A DNA stretch of 64,000 nucleotides from Rhodospirillaceae bacterium SYSU D60007 (GTDB lineage Bacteria; Pseudomonadota; Alphaproteobacteria; Reyranellales; Reyranellaceae), in the NCBI GenBank assembly GCA_003574685.1, contig QOCQ01000001.1, positions 310,001-374,000 of the forward strand. Direction: 5' to 3'. Position 1 is the first letter of the stretch. The number at the start of each line of letters is the position of its first letter. The notes beneath the pieces were generated by a model. The model made no database searches. It was not told where the DNA came from and worked only from the letters and a program-made list of their open reading frames with translations. A program made the position numbers and the translations under genes. Positions 26,239-34,588 of this stretch are shown here, piece after piece.

Positions 26239-27069
26239 GTGTCCGCAATGCCCCTCGGCCAGTATTCCCGTCTCTATCCCGCGCCGGCCGGCATGCTGCC
26301 GCCGCTCACCGGGCTGGCGCGCGCCGCCGGGGCCGTGATCATGGACATCTATGCGCGTGCGGACCTCGGTGAACGCGCCAAGGCCGATGCTTCGCCCGTG
26401 ACGGATGCCGATCACGCCGCCGAGGCCATCATCCTGGAGGGTCTGCGCCGCCTCACACCCGAGCTACCGGTGGTGGCGGAGGAGGAGGTGGCGGCGGGCC
26501 GTGTGCCGGTCATCGACGGGCGGCCGTTCTGGCTGGTGGACCCGCTGGACGGCACCAAGGAGTTCCTGCGGCGCAACGGCGAGTTCACCGTCAACGTCGC
26601 GCTGGTCGAGGCCGGGCGGCTGGTGCTGGGCGTGGTGTTCGCACCGGCGCTGGGCCGGCTGTGGCGCGGCGTGGTCGCAGGCCCGGACCGCGGCTTCGCT
26701 GAGGAAGTGGCTGGCGACGACGCCCGGCGCATCCATGTACGGCCTCTGCCGCCGGAAGGAGCCACGGTCTACACCAGCCGCACGCATGGCCGTTACAGCG
26801 ACCTCGACATCTGGCTGCGCGGGCAGGGAATCAAGGTGGCGGCCCGCAAGATCGCGGGCTCTTCGCTGAAATTCTGCCTGATCGCCGCCGGCGAGGCCGA
26901 CCTCTATCCGCGCTTCGGGCCCACCAGCGAGTGGGACACGGCCGCGGGCCAGGCTGTGCTTGAGGCGGCAGGGGGCAGCGTGCGGCGCGAGGACGGCACC
27001 CCGCTGGACTATGGCAAGCCTCGATTCGTGAACCCCTGGTTCATCGCCCGCGGCGGGACGGGACTGTGA
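26239..27069 (+). CDS. cysQ: 3'(2'),5'-bisphosphate nucleotidase CysQ
   Basis: The frame opens with GTG 26239; ATG 26248 is an equally good start. The inositol-monophosphatase fold shows its metal motifs: VAEEE near residue 76, WLVDPLDGTKEF near residue 98 and EWDTAAGQAVLEAAGG near residue 235. The DGTKEF ending is typical of CysQ, which hydrolyses 3'-phosphoadenosine 5'-phosphate to AMP and so relieves PAP build-up in sulfate assimilation. Length is normal. The stop overlaps the start of the threonylcarbamoyl-AMP synthase gene by four bases, indicating an operon. Confidence 0.92.
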   Translation: MSAMPLGQYSRLYPAPAGMLPPLTGLARAAGAVIMDIYARADLGERAKADASPVTDADHAAEAIILEGLRRLTPELPVVAEEEVAAGRVPVIDGRPFWLVDPLDGTKEFLRRNGEFTVNVALVEAGRLVLGVVFAPALGRLWRGVVAGPDRGFAEEVAGDDARRIHVRPLPPEGATVYTSRTHGRYSDLDIWLRGQGIKVAARKIAGSSLKFCLIAAGEADLYPRFGPTSEWDTAAGQAVLEAAGGSVRREDGTPLDYGKPRFVNPWFIARGGTGL

Positions 27070-28049
27070 CGACCGGTGCGCCAGAGCTGGCACCGGCAAC
27101 GCCGGCGAACATCGCGCGCGCTGCCGCCCTCATCCGCGAAGGCGCGCTGGTGGCGTTCCCTACAGAGACGGTGTACGGGCTGGGCGGTGATGCCACCAGC
27201 GACCGGGCCGTGGCGCGCATTTTCGAAGCCAAGGGGCGCCCGCAGTTCAATCCCCTGATCGCGCATGTGCCGGACGCGGCCACGGCGCGCGCGCAGGTGC
27301 AATGGAACGGCACCGCCGAGCGCCTGGCGCAGCATTTCTGGCCGGGACCGCTGACGCTGGTGCTGCCGCGCCGCACCGACAGCGCCGTGTCGCTGCTGTG
27401 CAGCGCCGGGCTTGAGACGGTGGCGGTGCGGGCGCCGGCCCATCCCGTGGCCCAGGCGCTGCTGCGCGCCGTCGGCCGCCCCGTTGCCGCGCCCAGCGCC
27501 AACCGCTCGGGCGCGGTCAGCCCGACGCAGGCGCAGCACGTCGCGCACTCGCTGGGCGCCGGTGTGGCGCTGGTCCTCGATGGTGGCGCCTGCACCGTGG
27601 GCCTGGAATCGACGGTGGTCGATCTCACCGCAAGCCAGGCGGTCCTGTTGCGTCCCGGCGGCGCCATCCGCGAGGCGATCGAGGCGGTCATCGGACCGCT
27701 GGCAACCGCTCCGGCAATCGGCAGACCGGGCGCGCTGCATGCCCCAGGTCAGCTCGAAAGCCACTACGCGCCGTCGTTGCCGGTGCGGCTCGATGCCGTC
27801 GCGGCCGGCCCCGACGAGGCCCTGCTGGCCTTCGGCCCCGACGTGCCCCAAGGCGCGGCGCTGACGCTCAATCTCAGCGCCGCCGGCGATCTGGCCGAAG
27901 CTGCGGCGAACCTGTTCGCCATGCTGCGCGCCCTTGACCGGCCCGGCCTGCGCGGGATCGCGGTGATGCCGGTCCCGCATCACGGTCTGGGGCTTGCGAT
28001 CAACGATCGCCTGCGCCGTGCCGCGGCACCACGGCCGCCCCCACATTGA
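27066..28049 (+). CDS. L-threonylcarbamoyladenylate synthase (Sua5/YwlC type)
   Basis: The GTG start at 27066 overlaps the cysQ stop (GTGA). The 327-residue product has the YrdC/TsaC domain at residues 15-205: PTETVYGLGGDATS near residue 32, KGRPQFNPLIAHV near residue 55, SANRSGAVSPT near residue 145 and LRPGGAI near residue 196. A Sua5-type C-terminal domain follows (residues about 225-325) with ESHYAPSLPVRL at the linker. The enzyme makes threonylcarbamoyl-AMP for the t6A modification of ANN-decoding tRNAs. Coupling to cysQ is through translation only. Confidence 0.92.
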   Translation: MTTGAPELAPATPANIARAAALIREGALVAFPTETVYGLGGDATSDRAVARIFEAKGRPQFNPLIAHVPDAATARAQVQWNGTAERLAQHFWPGPLTLVLPRRTDSAVSLLCSAGLETVAVRAPAHPVAQALLRAVGRPVAAPSANRSGAVSPTQAQHVAHSLGAGVALVLDGGACTVGLESTVVDLTASQAVLLRPGGAIREAIEAVIGPLATAPAIGRPGALHAPGQLESHYAPSLPVRLDAVAAGPDEALLAFGPDVPQGAALTLNLSAAGDLAEAAANLFAMLRALDRPGLRGIAVMPVPHHGLGLAINDRLRRAAAPRPPPH

Positions 28050-28111
28050 CCAGCGCCTTGCGGCGCGAACAGTGCGATACTTGGCGGCTCATAACAGGGG
28101 GGAGAACCGCC

Positions 28112-28717
28112 ATGCCATCCAAGCTCGTCGGCCTGTTCAAGACGCTGACCTGGGCAGATTTCAGCGGTCCGCCAGATACCAAAAGTCCGCATCTTGCGTT
28201 CACCAGCGCCAGCTTCTCGCTGCCGCCGGTCATGGGCGTAAAGGATCCCGGTTCCGGCCAGCTTGTCGTGAATGACAACATCACCATCACGATCACGTTC
28301 AACGCGTCCAAAAGCTGGAAGAAGATGGCGGAGATCACCGCCAAGAAGCTGCGGACGCCCGACGACATCCTGAAGCACGAGCAGGGCCACTACGACATCG
28401 TGGCCCTAACGGCGCGTGACCTGTTCATTGACCTGATGCAGCTCAAGGCCAGGACATACGCCGACCAGACGGCGTTAAACGCCGATGTTGCGCCGATCCT
28501 GAAGAAGTACGGCGGCCTCGAGCAGAAGATCATCAACAAGTACGACAGCAAGAGCGAGTCCGATCACGGGGAGAGCGGCCCCGGCCAGACGCGGTGGAAC
28601 GGGTTCATCAAATCGGCCTTCACCACGGCGCGCACGCCGGCGCAATCCGCGCCCGATGGCACCAGCTACAAAATCCCGCTGCTGGACGTGCTGAAGACCA
28701 ACGGCATCACCGTGTAG
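28112..28717 (+). CDS. DUF922-like putative zinc protease
   Basis: The start ATG 28112 (MPSKLVGLFKTLTW) follows GGGGGGAGAA. The 201-residue product opens with LTWADFSGPPD, a phrase typical of DUF922 proteins, and contains HEQGHYDI near residue 90, an HExxH-variant (H-E-x-G-H) zinc site. No signal peptide is seen in this frame, unlike many relatives, so it may be cytoplasmic or leave by another route. Substrate unknown. It is 60 bp downstream of the tsaC-type gene but has its own good ribosome binding site. Confidence 0.7.
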   Translation: MPSKLVGLFKTLTWADFSGPPDTKSPHLAFTSASFSLPPVMGVKDPGSGQLVVNDNITITITFNASKSWKKMAEITAKKLRTPDDILKHEQGHYDIVALTARDLFIDLMQLKARTYADQTALNADVAPILKKYGGLEQKIINKYDSKSESDHGESGPGQTRWNGFIKSAFTTARTPAQSAPDGTSYKIPLLDVLKTNGITV

Positions 28718-28750
28718 GATTCCAGCTCACGCTGCACTTTCTCCTCTGGA

Positions 28751-29500
28751 TCAGCCGTCCCAGACGTTCTGCGGCATGGGCAGGCCGGTGAAGTCGGCGT
28801 CGCCCAGCGGCCGGCTATAGGGGATGCCCTCCAGCTCCAGCAGCATCATCCATTGCCGCACATGCTGGCCGGCATGCCACGTGGTGCGCTCCAGTAGCTC
28901 GTGCAGGCTCTGCGGACCGTAGTAGGTGTCGAGGCTGCGCCTGGCAGCCGTATTGCCGCCGACATACCACTGGCGGAAGCGCTGGCGCACGGCCTCGCCC
29001 CAGGTGAGCAGCGCGGCAGTATCGGCATCGGCCGGTGGCTCGTCGCGGAAGGCGGCCTCCTCAAGGGCAATGCCATCGCAGGCATCGAGGAAGGCGCCGA
29101 CGACGCGGAACAGGTGGAAGGCGAGGCTGCGGTAGCTGCGCGGCCGCCCCGGGACATGCGTGCCCAGACGGTCGGCCGGCATCAGGGGCAGCAACTCCAG
29201 CGCCGATGTCATGAACTTGTCGAGGCGATCGTAAAGCTCCGGAACCGACAGCGAGGGCCCCGATTTTTCTTTGAGGCCCAGGAAGGCGATCACGGGTGCC
29301 AGACTCTGCGCGAACACAAAGTCGTTGCCGCGCGACAGCACCGGCAACGAGCGCGCCCCAAGGCGTTCCAGCTCGGCCGTGCCGTGCGGATCCTCCAGAA
29401 CGTTCACCGAGACGAATTCGATCTCACGGACCGATAGAAACTCCTTGAGCCTCAGACAGCTCGTTCAACCGGGCTGCCAGAACACCTTCAGCGGCACCAT
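28751..29500 (-). CDS. Glutaredoxin-DinB-like fusion with in-frame TGA at the CxxC motif (candidate selenoprotein)
   Basis: Translation from ATG 29500, behind ACGGAGGAGCGC, gives MVPLKVFWQPG, then TGA (29465-29467), then TSCLRLKEFLSVREIEFVSV in the same frame. With TGA read as selenocysteine the protein is 249 residues: a glutaredoxin-like domain (1-80) with a UxxC motif and a cis-Pro loop RSLPVLSRG, and a DinB-like helical bundle (90-215) with histidines in LAFHLF and TTWHAGQHV. Without read-through only a GTG 29407 start remains, cutting off the redox motif. Cysteine homologues would read WQPGCTSCLR. The alternatives are a nonsense mutation or a sequencing error. The thioredoxin-fold neighbour upstream may work on related thiol chemistry. 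Confidence 0.7.
29423..29449 (-). promoter_or_regulatory. Candidate bacterial SECIS hairpin downstream of the TGA
   Basis: On the mRNA, CUCA-A-GGA (from 29449) pairs with UCC-G-UGAG (to 29423), a 4+3 bp stem with one A-G mismatch. The 11-base apical loop begins with GU, as SelB-binding loops do, and the GU lies about 24 bases after the UGA, similar to fdhF. A shorter competing hairpin (GAGC/GCUC) overlaps. Such hairpins also occur by chance. Confidence 0.35.
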
Positions 29501-29558
29501 GCGCTCCTCCGTCACTCGCCGGAAGGTAACCCGGATTTGCCGGGCTTGCCATGCCCCG

Positions 29559-30158
29559 TCACATCCATGGGCGTTGGGCCCATTCGACGGCGAGTTCCAG
29601 TCGGTCGTTGCCCCAGAAGAGCTCGTTGCCGATGAGGAAGCTGGGCGCACCGAAAATGCCGCGCGCCATCGCTTCATCGACATCGGCCATCAGCCCTCGC
29701 TTGTTTTGCTCCGTCAGTGCGGCAGCCAGCAGCGCCTCGGCATCGAAACCATGAGCGGCAACCACCTCGCCGACGACGGTGGCATCGGAAATCTCCCGAT
29801 CGTCGACGAAATTGGCGCGATAGAGCGCGCGCGACAGCGCCGGACGGAGATCGGCCGTTGCGGCGCGGGCCAGTCGCGCGGCCAGCAGCCCGTTGCGCGG
29901 ATAGCTGCCAGGCCAGCGCAGCGGCAGGCCGTACTTCGCACATAGGCGCTCGACTTCGCGCCGGCGATACGCGCGCTGCGCCGGCGTCGCATTCTGAAAC
30001 GGCGAAGGATTGTCGGGCCGCTGGCGCAGGATCGGGCCGATGACGAAGGGCCGCCAAAGCACCTCGATGCCGGCAGCCTGCGTGCACGCGTCGATCCGTT
30101 CCGCCGCCATCCAGGCGTAAGGGCTGGCAAAGTCGTACCAGAACTCCAGCGAGGGCAT
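29559..30158 (-). CDS. 2-hydroxychromene-2-carboxylate isomerase / DsbA-family protein
   Basis: The 199-residue product starts MPSLEFWYDFASPYAWMAAE, the typical opening of the kappa-GST/HCCA-isomerase branch of the DsbA fold, with serine in the FASPY position where oxidases have CxxC. FGAPSFLIGNELFWGNDRLEL near residue 170-190 is the cis-proline loop and C-terminal signature. In naphthalene degradation such enzymes isomerise 2-hydroxychromene-2-carboxylate with glutathione; most genomic homologues have unknown substrates. It lies upstream of the candidate selenoprotein on the same strand. Confidence 0.9.
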   Translation of the reverse strand: MPSLEFWYDFASPYAWMAAERIDACTQAAGIEVLWRPFVIGPILRQRPDNPSPFQNATPAQRAYRRREVERLCAKYGLPLRWPGSYPRNGLLAARLARAATADLRPALSRALYRANFVDDREISDATVVGEVVAAHGFDAEALLAAALTEQNKRGLMADVDEAMARGIFGAPSFLIGNELFWGNDRLELAVEWAQRPWM

Positions 30159-30264
30159 GATGGACTCCCAATGCGATGGTGCAACATGCCTGCATTCCCG
30201 GCACTGGTCAGCACTTCGCGTCTGCGGCGAGTCCGGCTAAAGTCCTGCCGACCGGAGGAACACC

Positions 30265-31761
30265 ATGCCCGATACACTGATTGCACCACCGTCGACTGCC
30301 TTTCTGGAGAAGCTGCGGGCAATCGTGGGTGAGCGCGGCATGGTCGAGGACCCGCAGGCGCGCGCCTTCCACGAAACCGACTGGCGCGGCTATGTGCTGG
30401 GGCGCGCTGCAGCCGTGGTCAAGCCCGGCACCACAGAAGAGGTCGCGGCCGTGGTGGCGCTGTGCAACGAGCATGGGGTGAAGATCGTGCCGCAGGGCGG
30501 CGTCACCGGGCTGGTGGCCGCCGGCATCCCGGTGCGCGACGGCGATGAGATCGTGCTGTCGCTGGCACGCATGAACCGCATCCTCGACGTCAATCCCACG
30601 GCCTACACCATGACGGTCGAGGCGGGCGTGGTGCTGCAGACCATCCAGGAGACGGCGGCGGCGCATGACCGCTACTTCCCGATCAGCCTGGGCGCGCAGG
30701 GCTCGTGCATGATCGGCGGTAATCTCTCGACCAATGCCGGTGGCGCCACGGTGCTGCATTACGGCAACACGCGCAGCATGGTGCTGGGGCTGGAGGTGGT
30801 GTTGCCCGACGGCCGGATCTGGGATGGGCTGCGCGCGCTGAAGAAGGACAACACCGGTTATGATCTGAAGGATCTCTTCGTCGGCGCCGAAGGCACGCTG
30901 GGGGTCATCACGAAAGCCGTGCTGAAGATCTTTCCGCGGCCGAAAGACGTGGCCACGGCGTGGCTGGCGGTACCCGAACCGCAGGCAGCGCTGGAGGTGC
31001 TGGCCGGCGCGCGCATTGCGTCCGACGACAGCGTCACCTCGTGCGAGCTGATCCACGAGCTGGGGCTGGACGGCATCCTCAGGCATATCCCGGGAACACA
31101 GCGGCCGTTGCAGGAACGCCATACCTGGCAGGTGCTGATGGAATGGTCCTCAACTCGGCCGATCCCGCCCGACGGTGAAAGCGGCATGCGGCCGCGCCTG
31201 GAAGCGTATCTCGCCGAATGCATGGAGAAGGGCCTGGTGCTGGATGCGGTGATCGCGCAGAACGAGGCGCAGGCGCGTGCCTTCTGGCATTTGCGCGAAA
31301 GCCATGCTGAAGCCGGCCGCCATGACGATCCGGCCTGTTCTTTCGATATCTCGGTCGCGGTCGAGAAGATTCCGGGCTTCATCGAAGCCTGCAATGCGGC
31401 CACTGTTGCGGCCGTGCCGGGCTTGCGGCCCCGGCCCATGGGCCACATGGGCGACGGCAATCTTCACTACACCTTCTCGGCGCCGCAGGGCGTGAAGGCC
31501 CGTGCCGAATTTGCGCCGTCCGTGAAGGTGCTGGATCGTATCGTGCACGACATGGTGGCTGAGTTCGACGGCTCGATTTCCGCCGAACACGGCATCGGCT
31601 CGGCCAAGCTGCTGGAGCTGGAACGCTACCGCTCGGCCACCGAACTCGACGTGATGCGCGCCATCAAGAAGGCGCTTGATCCCAAAGGCATCATGAACCC
31701 CGGCAAGGTGATCCGCGTTGATCCCGATGAAACAGTCCGGGACGCCACGGGAATGCGGTAG
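30265..31761 (+). CDS. FAD-binding oxidoreductase (GlcD/D-lactate dehydrogenase family), copy 1
   Basis: This 498-residue flavoprotein has a PCMH-type FAD domain at residues 40-225 (VKPGTTEEVAAVVALCNEHG, then PQGGVTGLVAAG and the pyrophosphate loop GGNLSTNAGG near residue 152) and a C-terminal FAD-oxidase domain with GHMGDGNLHY near residue 393, SAEHGIGSAK near 438 and a DPKGIMNPGKV ending. Members oxidise D-2-hydroxyacids such as D-lactate, glycolate or D-2-hydroxyglutarate and pass electrons to cytochromes or quinones. A close paralogue follows 94 bp downstream on the same strand. Confidence 0.9.
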   Translation: MPDTLIAPPSTAFLEKLRAIVGERGMVEDPQARAFHETDWRGYVLGRAAAVVKPGTTEEVAAVVALCNEHGVKIVPQGGVTGLVAAGIPVRDGDEIVLSLARMNRILDVNPTAYTMTVEAGVVLQTIQETAAAHDRYFPISLGAQGSCMIGGNLSTNAGGATVLHYGNTRSMVLGLEVVLPDGRIWDGLRALKKDNTGYDLKDLFVGAEGTLGVITKAVLKIFPRPKDVATAWLAVPEPQAALEVLAGARIASDDSVTSCELIHELGLDGILRHIPGTQRPLQERHTWQVLMEWSSTRPIPPDGESGMRPRLEAYLAECMEKGLVLDAVIAQNEAQARAFWHLRESHAEAGRHDDPACSFDISVAVEKIPGFIEACNAATVAAVPGLRPRPMGHMGDGNLHYTFSAPQGVKARAEFAPSVKVLDRIVHDMVAEFDGSISAEHGIGSAKLLELERYRSATELDVMRAIKKALDPKGIMNPGKVIRVDPDETVRDATGMR

Positions 31762-31855
31762 AGCTGCGCTCCCGGCGGAGAGCAGAAACAATCGGGACAA
31801 GACCGCGCTCCCGCATTGGCTAGGCGGTGGCTAGTGTACGGGCGAGATTGAGACC

Positions 31856-33316
31856 ATGCCCGATACGTACACGCCGATTCCCCTTGCCGTTCCGCCTGCC
31901 GTCCTTGAGGCCATCCATCGCGTCGTGGGCGACAAGGGTTTCGTGACCGATCCGCACGAGATGGAAGCGCATGTCGTGGAGTGGCGCGACAACTACCGGG
32001 GTCGTGCGGCGGCGGTGGTGCGTCCTGCCTCGACGGAGGAGGTGGCCGCGGTCGTGCGGATCTGCAGCGAGGCGGGCGTGCCGATCGTGCCCCAGGGTGG
32101 CATGACCGGGCTGGTGGGCGCCGGCATCCCGCACGAGCACGGCGGCGAGATCGTGCTGTCGCTGCGGCGCATGAACCGCATCCTTGAGATCAACCCTGCC
32201 GCTTACACCATGACGGTGGAGGCTGGCGTGGTGCTGAAGGCCATCCAGGATGCCGCCGCCGCGCATGACCGGCTGTTCCCGCTTAGCCTGGCGGCGGAAG
32301 GCTCCTGCACCATCGGCGGCAATCTCTCGACCAATGCCGGCGGCGTGCAGGTGCTGCACTACGGAAACGCCCGCAGTTTGGTGCTGGGGCTGGAGGCGGT
32401 GCTGCCCGACGGCCGGGTGTGGAATGGCCTGCGGGCGCTAAAGAAGGACAACACCGGCTACGACCTCAAGCACCTGTTCATGGGTGCCGAAGGCACGCTG
32501 GGTGTTATTACCAAGGCCGTTCTCAAGCTGTTCCCGCGGGCGAAGGATGTCGCGACGGCGTGGCTTGCCGTGCGCGATCCCGCGGCGGCCGTGGAACTGC
32601 TGTCGCGCGCTCATGCCGCCAGCGAGGACAACGTCACCTCCTGCGAGCTGATGGGCCGGCTGGGCATCGAACTGGTGCTGCGCCACATCCCGGGCTGCAG
32701 CGATCCGCTGGTGGAACAGCACGAGTGGTACGTACTGCTGGAGTGGTCCTCCACCCGGCCGGCACCGGCGCATGGCGGCGGCATGATGGCGAAGATGGAG
32801 GCCTTCCTCGGCGAGGCCATGGAGGCGGGGCTGGTGATCGATGCCGTGTTGGCTCAGTCGACCGCCCAGACCCAGGCTTTCTGGAAGATCCGCGAGAGCC
32901 ATTCGGAGGCGCAGAAGGTGGAAGGGCCTTCCATCAAGCACGACATTTCCGTGCCGGTGCACCGCATCCCCGAGTTTGTCGACCAGGGCATCGCGGCGAT
33001 GCAGCGCATCGTGCCGGGGCTGCGGCCCGTCCCGTTCGGCCATGTCGGTGACGGCAACCTGCATTTCAATGCCCAGGCGCCGGAAGGCATGGACAAGGCG
33101 GCGTTCTTCGCCCGCCGCGAGGAGATCAACCACGCTGTCCACGACCTGGTGCGCAGCTTCGGCGGCTCCATCTCCGCCGAGCACGGCATCGGCCGCTTCA
33201 AGCTGGAGGAGCTCGAGCGCTATCGCGGCGCGGTCGAGCTCGACGCCATGCGCGCCATCAAACGCGCGCTCGATCCGCGCAACATCATGAACCCCGGCAA
33301 GGTCGTGCGGGTGTGA
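31856..33316 (+). CDS. FAD-binding oxidoreductase (GlcD/D-lactate dehydrogenase family), copy 2
   Basis: The 486-residue protein has the same architecture as the gene before it: PQGGMTGLVGAG, GGNLSTNAGG, LKKDNTGYDLKHLF, GHVGDGNLHF and SAEHGIGRFK, ending DPRNIMNPGKVV. The two are alike along their whole length, so they arose by tandem duplication and then diverged. Differences cluster in the substrate domain (residues about 230-330). Both active-site frameworks are intact, so they may act on different hydroxyacids or form a heteromer. No iron-sulfur subunit gene is adjacent. Confidence 0.9.
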   Translation: MPDTYTPIPLAVPPAVLEAIHRVVGDKGFVTDPHEMEAHVVEWRDNYRGRAAAVVRPASTEEVAAVVRICSEAGVPIVPQGGMTGLVGAGIPHEHGGEIVLSLRRMNRILEINPAAYTMTVEAGVVLKAIQDAAAAHDRLFPLSLAAEGSCTIGGNLSTNAGGVQVLHYGNARSLVLGLEAVLPDGRVWNGLRALKKDNTGYDLKHLFMGAEGTLGVITKAVLKLFPRAKDVATAWLAVRDPAAAVELLSRAHAASEDNVTSCELMGRLGIELVLRHIPGCSDPLVEQHEWYVLLEWSSTRPAPAHGGGMMAKMEAFLGEAMEAGLVIDAVLAQSTAQTQAFWKIRESHSEAQKVEGPSIKHDISVPVHRIPEFVDQGIAAMQRIVPGLRPVPFGHVGDGNLHFNAQAPEGMDKAAFFARREEINHAVHDLVRSFGGSISAEHGIGRFKLEELERYRGAVELDAMRAIKRALDPRNIMNPGKVVRV

Positions 33317-33362
33317 TGCCAGCGGAAGGACGCTGACGCCAGAACCGGCGGGCCTGAAATCG

Positions 33363-33447
33363 CTTCATGGTGAGCTTGTCGAACCATGAAGCACTTGCGC
33401 TGCGGCCGTGCGATGCCTTCATGGTTCGACAAGGCTCACCATGAAGG
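33363..33447. repeat. Palindromic repeat, family B copy 2
   Basis: The same CTTCATGGTGAG...ACCATGAAG inverted pair as at 17683-17767, here with a one-base insertion in the right arm (TTCGACAAGGCTCACC). It lies between the stop of the second FAD oxidoreductase and the stop of a convergent secreted-protein gene. Confidence 0.8.
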
Positions 33448-33472
33448 CTATTCCTGTTATGCGACGCCTGCC

Positions 33473-34060
33473 TCAACCGCGCGGTGCGGACGGACGGGCC
33501 CGGCGTTCGACAGACTGGAACTTGTTGGGGCAGGAAAGCTCGGTCGGGTCGATGTCCTCGTCCTGCTCGGGCACCTCGATGGCGCAGAACACGAACTCGC
33601 CGCGCGGCTCGCCGTCGATGGTGATGTAGTAGGTGTAGGTACCGGGCGGATCGCCTTCGATGATGCACCACGACCGCATCATGTAGCCGTCGATGACACG
33701 CTCGCGCATGCGGGTCGTGGCCCGGGTCTTGTCCGGCGACACCTCGGTTTCTGGACCGGCGATCACGTCCTTGGCCGGCTGCGAGGTTTGCAGGACTTCC
33801 ACCAGGCTGACCGTGCGGTCAGGGCCGCCCAGCCAGGTGCGCCAGCCGAAGCAAGCCTTGTTGATCAACAACGGGATGGCGTTGGTTTCGTAGTACCGGG
33901 TGGTGCCGTCGCTCTTGGTGATCGACACGAACGGAATGCTGCGCATCTTGGGCGCGCGGCGCTGGTCGTCCTGTGCGGCGGCAACCGAAAGGGTGGCAGC
34001 GGCCAGCGCAGCGGCAGCCAGGCCGGACAGGAAAAAGCGGAAGGAACGTGTCATCAACAT
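33473..34060 (-). CDS. Exported protein of unknown function, paralogue of the gene at 35691
   Basis: I choose ATG 34060 or 34054 (M(LM)TRSFRFFLSGLAAAALAAA), which puts a clean signal peptide ending SVAAAQDD at the N-terminus. The mature 165 or so residues have five cysteines and a beta-rich pattern: ACFGWRTW near residue 70, MMRSWCIIEGDPPG near residue 128 and YITIDGEPRGEFVFCAIEV near residue 145. The same signature occurs in the protein encoded at 35691-36356, on the other side of nadD-rsfS-rlmH. No family is recognised; disulfides in the periplasm are likely. Confidence 0.72.
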   Translation of the reverse strand: MLMTRSFRFFLSGLAAAALAAATLSVAAAQDDQRRAPKMRSIPFVSITKSDGTTRYYETNAIPLLINKACFGWRTWLGGPDRTVSLVEVLQTSQPAKDVIAGPETEVSPDKTRATTRMRERVIDGYMMRSWCIIEGDPPGTYTYYITIDGEPRGEFVFCAIEVPEQDEDIDPTELSCPNKFQSVERRARPSAPRG

Positions 34061-34114
34061 AGGCCCCAATGTAACCGGCTTTTCACGGCGAAAAAGCGGC
34101 AAGTCCGCACCTTT

Positions 34115-34573
34115 TCAGATGCGATGATAGGGATGTCCCGCGAGGATCTGCTGCGCCCGGTAGAGTTGCTCGATCAGCAAGACGCGCGCCAGCAGATGCG
34201 GGAACGTCATGGGACCGAAAGAAAGCACGAGCGCAGCGCGTTTCAAGAGTCCCTCGCTATGCCCCTCAGCTCCACCAATAAGGAACGCCAGATCGGCGGC
34301 ACCGGAATCGATGCGGGTGCCAATCCAGCGGGCCAGCCCGGGGCTGTCCAGCGCCTTGCCGCGACGGTCCAGCGCCACCAGCATCGCCCCGGCCGGGCAT
34401 GCGCCCAACAGCAGCGCCGATTCGCGATCCATGCGCTCGGCCGCCGTGAGCTTGCGCCGCTCCTCGACCTCGCGCAGCGCGAGCGGCCAGGTGATGCGCC
34501 TGGCGTAGAGGTCGTACAGCGCCTTTTCCGGCCCCGCCTTCAGCCGGCCCACGGCGGCAATGGTCAGACGCAT
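34115..34573 (-). CDS. rlmH: 23S rRNA (pseudouridine1915-N3)-methyltransferase RlmH
   Basis: The 152-residue protein is a small SPOUT methyltransferase. It has the glycine-rich SAM loop FLIGGAEGHSEGLL near residue 103 and the conserved C-terminus LLIEQLYRAQQILAGHPYH, which carries the trefoil-knot residues of RlmH. The enzyme methylates pseudouridine 1915 in helix 69 of 23S rRNA on assembled ribosomes. It follows rsfS by 15 bp, the usual arrangement in bacteria, within the nadD-rsfS-rlmH unit. Confidence 0.95.
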   Translation of the reverse strand: MRLTIAAVGRLKAGPEKALYDLYARRITWPLALREVEERRKLTAAERMDRESALLLGACPAGAMLVALDRRGKALDSPGLARWIGTRIDSGAADLAFLIGGAEGHSEGLLKRAALVLSFGPMTFPHLLARVLLIEQLYRAQQILAGHPYHRI

Positions 34574-34588
34574 TGCGCCGGTCCCGGC

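Noticed and set aside
29407-29407. GTG start for a shorter DinB-like protein that avoids the TGA
   Set aside because: It would remove the redox motif and the first strand of the glutaredoxin fold and has no ribosome binding site as good as that before ATG 29500.
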